Source: Smallanthus sonchifolius (lineage: Eukaryota; Streptophyta; Magnoliopsida; Asterales; Asteraceae). Taken from it: DNA of 64,000 nt. The stretch covers positions 12,864,501 through 12,928,500 of the forward strand of contig CM042039.1 of assembly GCA_023525975.1 (NCBI GenBank), written 5' to 3'. Under the pieces are notes generated by a model, which was not told the origin of the DNA, did no database searches, and saw nothing but the letters and a program-made list of their open reading frames with translations. Every line of letters begins with the position of its first letter. Within the stretch, counting starts at the first letter, position 1. Shown here in pieces: positions 11,965 through 22,900 of the stretch. The position numbers and the translations under genes are program-made.

Positions 11965-12050
11965 GTACCTTCGATGATTATGCTACTCGGACTATCATTG
12001 TCATTGATACCAAAAGTGAAAGTTGGGATTATCACCAGACAAACTGTTAG
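11965..12050 (+). pseudogene. Exon-like fragment of an unidentified gene
   Basis: If the copia and one target copy are ignored, the sequence reads GGGATTGTAG|GTACC, a plausible splice acceptor. It is followed by an open frame TFDDYATRTIIVIDTKSESW... ending at TAG 12048. The composition looks coding and the stop follows a short hydrophilic tail, so this could be a last exon. I do not recognise the family. Near-copies of the junction (GATTGCAGGTACCTTC) occur at about 6855 and 6885, so local duplication is also possible. Confidence 0.3.
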
Positions 12051-12577
12051 TTTGAATTATTAAAAACCAATTTACTTATTTTTAATTATGTTTTCCATGA
12101 TTATAGATTTTTAAAGCGGTATGCACTTTAAAAAGTACTTAAAAAGGATACAGGCAGACTTACTCTAAATTTTAAATATAGTAGTGCGATTAAAACATAA
12201 TCATTTTTAAGTAAAGAATTATGATAACAGTATAAATATTTGTTCGTAATACATTTTTTTTTTGAATGATAATCACGTATAATGGAAGAGAGGAATGGAG
12301 TTCAAAAATCTTCTAATGTGTCACATTAAAGAGTAACTAAAAGTGTGTATTCTCGTTCGTCGTATTTTACTACTTAAAGTCTTGTATTAAATCTCTTTTA
12401 ATAGTATTTGCGTTCAATAGATACAACTATATTCAGTTTAATATATTAACTGTAATAGCCATATTTGTGTTTTTTAGCAATAATAATTTGAATTACAATC
12501 AAGATGAAAACTTAATTATTTGATGAATAATGGAACCGTGAAAGCCCCCTTTTCTTTTGGCGGGGGAACGCCATGTG
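12051..12577. other. Non-coding A/T-rich intergenic sequence
   Basis: No coding frame or repeat structure is recognised between the exon-like fragment and the tandem duplication. Confidence 0.5.
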
Positions 12578-12755
12578 GCTTAATCCCGAATCACTCATTT
12601 AGGAATAGGACATAATAATATAGCGCATATCAGATAAGAGAGTAACCTTTATTATATGACACGCCAGTCGCTTAATCTCGAATCACTCATTTAGAAACGG
12701 GACACGATAATATAGCGCACATCAGAGAATAGAGTACGTCTTTATTATAAGACGC
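12578..12755. repeat. Tandem duplication, 92-bp period
   Basis: Two head-to-tail copies (from 12578 and from 12670) share CGAATCACTCATTTAG, ATAATATAGCGCA, ATCAGA and TTTATTAT at the same spacing. Several substitutions separate them, so the duplication is old. No ORF. Confidence 0.8.
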
Positions 12756-13947
12756 CCCCCGCGTCCTTTCTTAATAAACGGAGCAATCGTCACTCGACAG
12801 CTCAAAAACGGATCAGTACAAACCCACGTGATCCGTATTCGCTTACGTACTAGGCGTGCTTCGTCGTACCCTGACTACTCTTTCACTGGCTTATTTGTAC
12901 CCAGCTACATGATGGCACTCCCCTCGGCCAATCCTCAATCGACGGCAACTCCATTCTAACGAATCTATATCACGTGGGTCTTTTTCTCTTATGTTGGTTT
13001 CAACATGAATAACAAAGAAAAATAAGTGGGTCAAAAAGTACATCATCATTTATATTGACCTATAGATATAATCTTGGTTTCAACATGGAGGGCACTCACT
13101 CCCAACTTCTTCTATTTTATAAATAATCAATACATTAAATACATTTATAAAAGAAAATTACAAAAATTGTAATTTTTTATGTGTTATACAACAAATGTGA
13201 TACATAACACCTTAGTCGCATGGCTACTTTGACGCTTGCATACCAAGGGGTATCATCCACCATCCGTTCCGACCCACTCGAAGGAGTACCACCTCCATCC
13301 GTTCCAAACATGTTTCCGGACGAGGTAAATAGCTATGTGACATAAATGTCAAAATGACATGTAAGAGAGGATTGACAAACTCCCATACTAAATAACTGAA
13401 AGGGACCCACCAAATAACAGAATAATATATAGGCGTGATGGCATGTTTCCAATAAGCCAAAGCATCGCTTCAAAAGGGGACCACAACATGGGTCACATGA
13501 ATGACCTGATAACAATATATGAACACACTGCGCATAACCGGCTCTAGAGGTAGAACATTTTACTTCCACTCTTGCTCATCATTTCAATTCTCATGATCGT
13601 GAGCTGGTAGTTACGAGCTTGATCATAGAGAGACCTCTCTTAGTGACAAGGTTAACAGGTGTTCATTCAGGTAGGATTCACCAGAGCAAGGCAGAGGTCA
13701 AACTGTGAGAAGGGTTGAAGTTTTACAGATTAACACGACCAGAAGTTTTTTTCACTAAAATTAATATTTTCATGATTTTCTCATTGTAAAAACAAAATTA
13801 TTAATAATACTTTTAAAAAGAAAAATACGATCCAAAAGACTGTAAGCATGTTTTATAATGCAGTCATATCAATTATTTCCACATTCATTACCAAACATTG
13901 AACATATGTTTGTGTTATTTATATAAACAGGCAAAAGCCATGCGTCT
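12756..13947. other. Intergenic sequence 3' of TTC1; no gene seen
   Basis: 12760-13000 is a GC-richer tract. 13200-13600 looks like a dispersed repeat by composition but has no partner in the window. Open frames here have no recognisable protein. The TTC1 3' UTR presumably occupies the right end. Confidence 0.4.
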
Positions 13948-16900
13948 CTAGCGCTGAAATGAGAGAGAATACGAGCCTGTGTTTGGATCTTTGACTGCTT
14001 TAAAGTTGTCAACGCTCATCCCAAATCGTCCAAGAATGGAGTTCCCCATATCCTTCAACTTCCCTGCACAAATTTAAAATCTTATTTTCATGGAGAATAA
14101 AAAGTATAGATGCGTTTATTTATAAAAGGTTTGATTTGGGTTGTATATTATCTCAAACGGGTCAAATAAAATTAGCTAGTTGAAAAAGGGGGTGTGAATT
14201 TCTAACACGACACGAACAGTCGAACCTAACACAAAATTAGTAGGTTTGGGTTTAGTCTAAACGGGTTTGTGTCAGTTTCGGGTCAAACCCGCTAACCAGA
14301 TTAGCTAAACGGGAGGTGTTCGTGTCAACCCGATGGGTTCATGGGCGTTTAACCTTTTTCTTATATATATATTTTAAAAATGTGTTTCCATAATAAATTA
14401 AACTATATATATATATATATGATTTGTAATTCTAATGTATTAATATACAAACAGAATTAAATAATATTCTTTTTTGGGTTAAACGGATCGTGTTCATGTC
14501 AACCCACGAATACACGTTGCGTTCAGGTTAATGTGTCTGACACGACTTTCAAGTTCGTGTAAAATTTTCGGGTTCGTGTTAGACTCAATCCGCGAACACA
14601 ACCACCTAAATCGTGTTTCTATTCAAAGGTTTGGATTATTATAATAATAATAGTGTTTCTGTAATCCCCATCGACGGATTAATTATTTCGCCTTTTAAGT
14701 TTACGGATCAATATATAAACACACAAGGATGTTTTGGTAAAGCTTACCGAGCATCTCTTCCTTCATCTTTTCACGCTTTTCTATGGCTAACGGTTCTAAA
14801 CGGAAAATGGTTCTCCTAGATTGGGAATTTGAAGGATCCAGTTCTAAGATTTTCTTCATATCTGCAAAACAATGCATAGGTAAGAAGACATTATTATGAT
14901 ACCATCAAAACAAGTATGCATGGATGTGTACCAGAACAAACTGCATAAAACAGCAACCTATTCTTGTTCAGTTCTCATTTTAGGCGAATAGATAAATACG
15001 GGTGTTCATAAAACGTTGAAACAGACAAAACTGCCCAAACCAGAGAAAGTCGGTTGGTTTGAGATATATACGGTTCGGCTTATAGTTCAGTTTTGGTGGG
15101 TTGGCAGTTTAACGGTTCGGCATGCGGTTTGGAACTTGGAACCGACCCGTTTAACCTTTTTTTCTCATTTTTGGAATATACAGTTATGTATATTATATAT
15201 GTATTATAATCATGAATCATCTTTATTATTTTAAAATTTTAAATACAAACTAATGATTTTGAAAAAATAACAAAAAAATTGGTTCAGACCATCAAACCGA
15301 ACCATTGAACAGCTAAAACTGGCTAATCCGCCAACCCACCCAATCCGGCTTTGTTGTTGGTAATCGGCTTGCAAAATCACAGGTATGAATTGAATCTTGA
15401 AGAACAATAATGTGATAAACTTGCTATTTCAGAATCGTTCTTGCATTCAATCAACAATCGATGAAATTACATACGGTAGTGGGGGTGTATTTATAACCCT
15501 AGAACCAGTACATCAAAACGACACAACGTTTCCTTCCTAAGACCGGTTATTGATTTTCTAATATACACACATACCCGTTGACTTTACATAAGTACAATCT
15601 TGACTCTAAAACTTAACTTTCTAATATATACAATTTTGACCCAAACTATTATTTAGGTTAATACTTTCAATACTCCCCCTTAAACTAAATATAGTTTAGA
15701 GGTCTTCAACTTGCTTGTCTTGCGCTTACAGCAGCATTGGTTCGTTATCATAAATGAGATTAGCATCATGCTCCTTGCCTTCATCTTTATCCTTCCATTT
15801 GGTGCATTCACTTGCAAAATAAGTTCACCACAATCATAACACTTAAACTTGCTTTTATCATAAATGAGATTAACCAGTATTGTTGCTGCACTTGTTGAAT
15901 ATTGACCAACTTGCTAATCAATATCGTGCCTCCTGACCCACTTGCTAATCAGGTTCTTGCTTGCTTGCTGCACGTATCTGACCTACTTGCTAATTAGTTT
16001 TGTGCCTTCCGACCCACTTGCTAATCAGGTTTTGCGTGCTAACTTGCTATACTTGCTTCTGACCCACTTGCTAATCAGATTTTGACCTAAATTTGGTCCT
16101 TGCTAATTCGAAGCACTATGGTTCAATCCTGGTACCTACTTTGCTAATTGAATCACAATGTTCTTAACTTGCTACTTGCTAAATTTTGAACCAAATGATG
16201 GTTCTACTTGCTTTATAGAACAAAAGTTCTAACTTGCTATATGAACCTACAAGGTTCGAGACGCTATGAATCACGAGGATTCGTTTAAACATGCTAACAC
16301 GAACCACAAGGGTTCGGGTTTTCTTGTTATACTTTCTTATTTGCTTTGTTCTTGCCCTACTTGTTTTGTTTTTTTCCTTATTCTAATGTGAATACTTCCT
16401 CACTTTCTTAACAGAAAATATACAAAACAAATGTTAATCTTTCTTCTTTCTTAAACAAGGGAGTCTAACTTGCTAAACCGGGGTTTCTACTTGCTACTTT
16501 CTAAAACCGAAATTATGCAAAGGAAATTTGAAAGAATACTTATCTTGATAGGAATTCTCAATTGAAGTTTCTGACTTGCAAAGAAAAACTGAGCCCTTCC
16601 TACTTTTTGTTTGACCTTGTAATGCTTGTCACTTTTTTTTTGCGTGAAACCCAATCACCACTAAAAAATCGTTCTTTTCTTCGTGACTGCTATTGCCCAA
16701 AAACACAAATAAATTTGCCCTCCTTTTGAAATCGTTCCGATTCTGGTTTTGGCATAAACCTGATCACGTTTCTCGTTCGTTGTTTTCCTTCTACTTCCAA
16801 TCGCAAACTACACAACCAATCGACCCTGTTCTTCTTCCGATCGACGATCGCCCAGAAACACAGAAACGTTTCTACTTATCCTTCTTCCCTTGAATTGATT

Positions 16901-19900
16901 AAACGTGCTGAAACGGTTCTTCTAATTGCTTTGATCGATTGCTTCCTGAATCAAATTCTTTCTTCTTCTCAGATTCGTAACACGTGCTCTGATACCACTG
17001 TTGGTAATCGGCTTGCAAAATCACAGGTATGAATTGAATCTTGAAGAACAATAATGTGATAAACTTGCTATTTCAGAATCGTTCTTGCATTCAATCAACA
17101 ATCGATGAAATTACATTCGGTTGTGGGGGTGTATTTATAACCCTAGAACTGGTACATCAAAACGACACAACGTTTCCTTCCTAAGATCGGTTATTGATTT
17201 TCTAATATACACACATACCCCTTGACTTTACATAAGTACAATCTTGACTCTAAAATTTAACTTTCTAATATATACAATTTTGACCCAAACTATTATTTAG
17301 GTTAATACTTTCAATATTTGTTTGATTTGTTGTTTCCCGAAACCATAGCTAGAGGTTCGGCATAATGTTTTTGTTAAAATCGAGCGAACCGGACCGTAAA
17401 CACCCCAAATTAGAAGTAGGATGCTATTTCCCTCAAAATATCACAAGGTTGCTGCTATTTCCAGTAATTGGTTACTTGCAATGGTAGAAATCATCGGTTG
17501 TAATACCCATAAGAAAAGTCAACTTGCCTTAAAATGGGAATGTGACAAATGTGGGTTGCTATTACTAACTATATGAAACACTAACGCTTATGAATAGTTA
17601 ACCAGTCTAGCTGGCTGCTAAATTTTTTTTTCTTTTCATTTTCACCCCTTATACTAGATACATAGTTGTCAAAGGCGCAAGGAGCACTCAAGGCGTAAAG
17701 GGTGAGCCTTGGGCCTCGGCGCAAGGCGCTTAAAAAGTGAGGGCCCGAGATAAGCAAGGCGCATAGCACAATTATACCATTTTTTGGGTTTTAGACATGT
17801 TTTAGGCTTTTTTAGGGCTAGTTGCGGGTCGTTTTTGGATTGTTAAGAACGGTTTGTCCGAAATTTGAAGAATTTTGCTAGAATTTTAATGATTTGGCCG
17901 GAATCTCACTGGAATCCGACCGGAATCTAGCCAGAATCTCGCTCGAAGGTCGCCGAAGGGCCTGGGTTGCAGCAAGGCGCTTTTCCTGCGCCTCGCCTCG
18001 CTTGAGGGCCTAGGCGCACGCCTGAAGGGCTTTTGACAACATCGACTAGATATAATTTACACTTTTAAAATGTTTAATTATGTATTAATTTCATTTTTCT
18101 ATAATAACTTTCATTCATTAAACTTTTTTTTAAACAGAATGCACCTTTGTTTTTAATTTTTTTTTGTCAACGTTCCGATATAACTTTTTTTTTAAATGTA
18201 TTCAAAATCGACTATGGTACCGTGTCGTTACCGTTATGGTACCGTGACGACCCGAACCTATTATGAGCAAACATCATTGCCGGTATTGGTATTATCGGAA
18301 CCGGTATCGGTATTCGCTTTTATGGTTTTCGACGGCCCGAACGGATAACCACCAAAAACTGCGGCGTGGCATTGGTGAAAAACGACCAGACTCCCGCGAC
18401 GAAGCGCGAGTACCCGTTTATACAAGCTTATTCAAGTCTTTTTTTTGTTCTACGTGGATACATCCCGCCGCGAAGCGCGAAGGAAGCAACTAGTTTTATG
18501 TAATTTGCGAAACATAAACTACATTATCAGCCGAACAACTTACCAGCAATAGCCTCGTCATACTTTTCAAGCTTTTCATGGGCTTCTCCTCTTCTAATTA
18601 AAGCTTTCATGTATGTAGGATTTAGTTCCAATGCCTTGCTACATTCTTTAATCGTGTCTTCATACTTGCCCTGTCATAACAAGCAAGGCGTGAGAGGGAA
18701 TTGTAATCCCTTTTTAACAGTAATTAAAAAAATAAAAATACCATACTATAGACAACATATAAGCAATCCAATGGGTCAACCTATTAGTGCAAAAAAGAAT
18801 ATTTTTATAAGCAAATACACTCCTTTTATTTTGAATATACCAAATTAGAAACAATAATGTCATATATTATTATATATATTTATGTAAATATCCATGGTGA
18901 TGGATTAATGTTCAATCAAAGCAAGTTAAATAGAAGATCACTACAAGATGGAAGATCCATATAGGATTATCAAGTCAAATACAACATGAAAAATCAGCCA
19001 CGGAAACTGGAATTTGTTAAGATTCAGTAACGACCACTTGATAACAAATTGCAACTTTAAATATTTGGACTTCTATAAAAAAAGGCAAAATTAACTTACA
19101 AACAAGCAAACAAAACAAGTATTTCAACTTACATTATGTAAAAATATTTCAATTTTTATAAACATTTTGGTCAAACAAGTTTGTTGGTACTATCTACCAT
19201 AAGAAGATATCCAGCATCACTTCATGTGAAAAGCACAGTTGGCTATAAAGACGGTACATATCAGGTAAGCTTCCAAAACAAATTTAAATCATAACCCAAG
19301 TTGTAAAAGGCTTCATAACATGATTAAAAAATGTGTTTCATGTAGAAATACGTATTTAGCGTGGTTTATACAAATATCGACTACTTCTAAAAAAATAAAG
19401 ATCACAGAATTGGACGGATACGGTTGGCCATCTCGACCCAAATCGACTTTAGTCCTGGATTTCTACTCTCCTTTAAATCCCACAGTTAATATTCACCCTT
19501 TGCAAAGCAAAAAATTAGTAATATTTACTCTCTTAAGTGATATTTACCTTCTTACTTACTCCATCAAGATCAAAGATGATTGTAAACATTATTATACTCA
19601 TTTACGTTATTTATCACTACCACCTTAGTGAGACGAGGTTGATGATCACTTCCGGTGATCACTACCATATTAGTGAGTAGAGTTGGCGATCACTACCATA
19701 TTAGTGAACGGGTTGGCGATCACTATATTAGTGAGAAGAGTTGGCAATCACTACCATATTAGTGAGATGTTGTGATAAGGTGGATTCGTTAACATCATAC
19801 ATCTAGTGTTATCTTTCTTTCCTAGCACTTCAATTTACTTGCAAATTTTATAGTTTTTCTTAAATATCGATCTAAAACATCATAGCTAGTGATAAAAATT

Positions 19901-22900
19901 ATATGATTATATTTAAATGAACAAGTATAATTTTTGGAGTGATTTTCTTGTGGCAAAATTTGAAAATATTATTTTTTAGGAAAAAAACAACATAAATACT
20001 TTTAATGCCAATTAATCGTCAAACATAATCTTATCATAACAATATACTATTAAGAATTACGAATATATTCAAGAACAGAACTTAAAAGTAACTTGCTCCA
20101 TAACATCAAATTTTGTAAGTCAATTATTTTTCATCATATATTTTAAAAAATGACAAAAGTTATATTGTATTAATAGTTTGATTGATTTTAATAGTTTTAA
20201 TTAAAATAATATGATTTATTTACAGTGTCAATTTTTTAAATCGCACATGACTGCATGCTAAAACTTTTCGATAGGAGTCATGTTTTATGTGAAGACAAAT
20301 TCTTCTAATGAGACTATTCATACAGCAAAATCTGGAAAATATTTCTTCAATAGAAACTTAAAATTTTAAAATGGAACTCTTTAGAAAAAAGCATCTTTAA
20401 TAGGAGTTCATGTCGTAATATCTTATCTGAGTTTCTAATTGTACCCAAGGCATCACAAAAGTCTCTATGCACCAACATAAAAGAAAACATAGAGGGCTTG
20501 ACAGATGTTGAGCTTGAAATTTAACAATATATGCAAATTAAAAGGATGAGAAGTTACCAACTTACCAGCTTGAAGTAACATGTAGCGCGATTATTATGAC
20601 ATATAGACCTAATTTCAGAAGAAGAGGGCATCTCAGGTGCAAGTTGGATGGCATAATCATACTTCAATAATGCCTCTTCATACAGGTCATCTCCAAACAA
20701 CTTATTTCCTTCAACTTTTGCGTCGTTCATCTGTGCCAAAATTTTCTGCATGTGAAAAACAAGAGGTAAGATGAGGTTATCATGCTTTTAAGGACATCCT
20801 CAGAAATAGCATCATTAATCCTTAACAAACAGGTGAACAATAACAAATAAGCAGCAAATTAGTAAAATCAAGTGAGAGATTCTTCTAGAATCTTTAAAGA
20901 ACTCAAGCAATAAGCACATGATCTGATATGGATAGTATCAGTAAAGCAAATAAATGAGTTCTTGACTAAAATGCCTGGAATAGAAAAACAAAAATGATTG
21001 AGCAAATAACTGCTCTTTGACATGTTTTGCTGACCTAATTTTATTGGCTTTGTATTAAGCCAAACTTGCAACAAACTTCATAATAAAAGGAGAAAAGTGT
21101 ATTCCATACTATGTTTTCATAAGCGCGTGAGGCGCGCACCTAGGTGCAGAAGCACAGCGCAGGGAATGTGCCTCGCCTGGATAGACGCAGTTTCCGGCTA
21201 CTGTGCGCAATTCCGGTGGGTTATGAGGGCTTTGGGTAGGGCCGGGCTGGGCTCAGGCCTGGGCCTAATCGGCTGGATTGTTTGCAACAGGAATATAGGG
21301 CAGCTGGCCCTAGGGCTGCTATGTTTCTATTGTTTCTTGTAGCTTAAGTAGTTGTCTGATTTATTAACCCTAATCTTGGTATTATAAATAACCCTATGAT
21401 GTAATGTAATCTTTGAGCACCTAAGTTGCAACCCGTGGATGTAGGTCACCTTGACTGAACCACGTTAAATATCTCGTGTCCTTTATTTTCTGCTATCGTG
21501 TGTGTGTTTGATCGCTTCTGCTGAACCGCCTCTGATCCAATACCTAACAAGTAAAGACTGGTATCATGCTTTGGCTCGCTATCGACAACAGGGCTAACAA
21601 CTGGTATCAACTTACAAACACAAACCCAATATTTGGTTCCAGCTAGTTGACACCAAGAAGTTTGCATGGTGCATAAAGTTTGGAAGATTGGTTTATAACT
21701 TATAAGGTCTCTGGTTTGAATCATATAGGTGCTACCCAGTGTTGTAAAAATCGGGATAAATCCTGATTAATCGGTGGATTACCTTGTAAATTTGGGCTAG
21801 TAGGTCAATTAATCGGTAGTCGGGATTAATCGGCCCTAATCGGACCTAGTCGGCCCAAATTGAAATGTGGGTTTTAAACTGAATTAAGCCCAAATAATGA
21901 CTCGAACCATGGATCCATGGGTTTTTATTTAACCCTATGTTGTCAAAGCCCTTCGGGCGTGCACCTAGGCCCTCAGGCAAGGCGAGGCGCAGGAAAAGCG
22001 CCTTGCTGCAACCCAGACCCTTCGGTGACCTTCGAGCGAGATTCCAGCCAAATCCTTAAAATTCTAGCAAAATTCTACAAATTCCGGGCAAACTGGTCTT
22101 GACAGTCCAAAAAAGGCCCGCAACTAGCCTAAAACATGTCTAAAACCCCAAAAATGGTATATTTGGGCTATGCGCCATGCTTATCTCGGGCCCTCGCTTT
22201 TTAAGCGCCTTGCACCTCCAAAAGGCTCACCCTTTGCACCTTGAGAGCGCCTTGCGCCTTTGACAACTATGATTTAACCTAATCGCAAAACTGAAGGTCG
22301 TTCTCCACCTCCGACTTGTTCTCGCTGCTGCTTTAACCTAATCGTTACCTGCTGCTTCAAATCGACATGATGCATCAAATCAACGACCATTTTTGCTAAT
22401 ACGAACAAGACGATGATGAATTTTGAAATATTTGATTTTTGAAGTATCTGAACTATTTTATCTTTGAAGTATTTAAACTATTTGATATTTGAAGTATTTG
22501 AGATTGTGAACTAATACAATAATATGTTAATGTTTGTATTTGTGTGTGTGTGTATATATATATATATAAGTTTAAAAAATTACGTATAAAATTCCAATCC
22601 GATTAATCCCTAGTCGGTACCCCACCGCCCAACTAGCGCCTAGTGATTGTAGCCTCCCTTTACTCCATTGCTAGTGACCAGTGTGGCCAGTTCTCTTGTT
22701 TTCTTTTCTTTATTTGTGCCCAATATAACCCAATAGAAAAAGTCATTCAGTCCAAAAACATCCATAACCTTATATTAAAAGTCCAAATAGACCCAAACTT
22801 AAATCTATGGGCCAAAACTGCTAGTGCTATTTAGGTCCCTTAGCTCATAGAATATCAAATATTATAGTCATAAAAGGAATTTCATTTTTGTTTTGTATTC

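Larger units (their letters stand above)
15355..17316 (-). mobile_element. Small non-autonomous LTR element (TA..CA termini) in TTC1 intron 3
   Basis: 318-bp direct repeats (15355-15672 and 16999-17316) differ at about 7 sites (about 2%), so it is fairly young. They are flanked by TTTGT (15350-15354 and 17317-17321). Orientation is minus: the purine tract (TTAAGGGGGAG, 15673-15683) abuts the left LTR, and the reverse complement of TGGTATCAGAGC (16986-16997) abuts the right one. In element orientation the LTR starts TATTGAAAG and ends CCAACA, so the usual TG start is TA. A TATA-type GGTTATAAATA is read on the minus strand. The 1,326-bp interior encodes no gag or pol. It resembles copia-derived TARE/TRIM-like elements. 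Confidence 0.88.
14993..17405. mobile_element. Possible inverted-repeat element hosting the small LTR element
   Basis: The outer ends GGGTGTTCATAAA (left) and GGGTGTTTACGGTCCG (right, read inward) face each other. The body has CGGTTCGG/ACCGAACC blocks. The LTR element at 15355-17316 splits it, with target duplication TTTGT. Without that insert it would be about 450 bp. Superfamily unknown; the ends are an inference. Confidence 0.45.
21738..22645 (+). repeat. Degenerate ATCGG-rich repeat split by MITE copy 3
   Basis: Opens TGTTGTAAAAATCGGGATAA and closes with CCGATTAATCCCTAGTCGG and GCGCCTAG. CGG(C/A)CCTAATCGG words occur in between. Such ends are common in hAT-derived plant repeats, but no target duplication is found, so it is probably truncated. 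MITE copy 3 (21935-22271) is nested inside, so it is the older insertion. Confidence 0.45.

Noticed and set aside
13224..13569. Two overlapping minus-strand 78-aa ORFs as genes
   Set aside because: No recognisable domain, no splice context and repeat-like composition.
16986..16997. tRNA-Met gene suspected from TGGTATCAGAGC words
   Set aside because: These are retroelement primer sites next to LTRs; no cloverleaf surrounds them.
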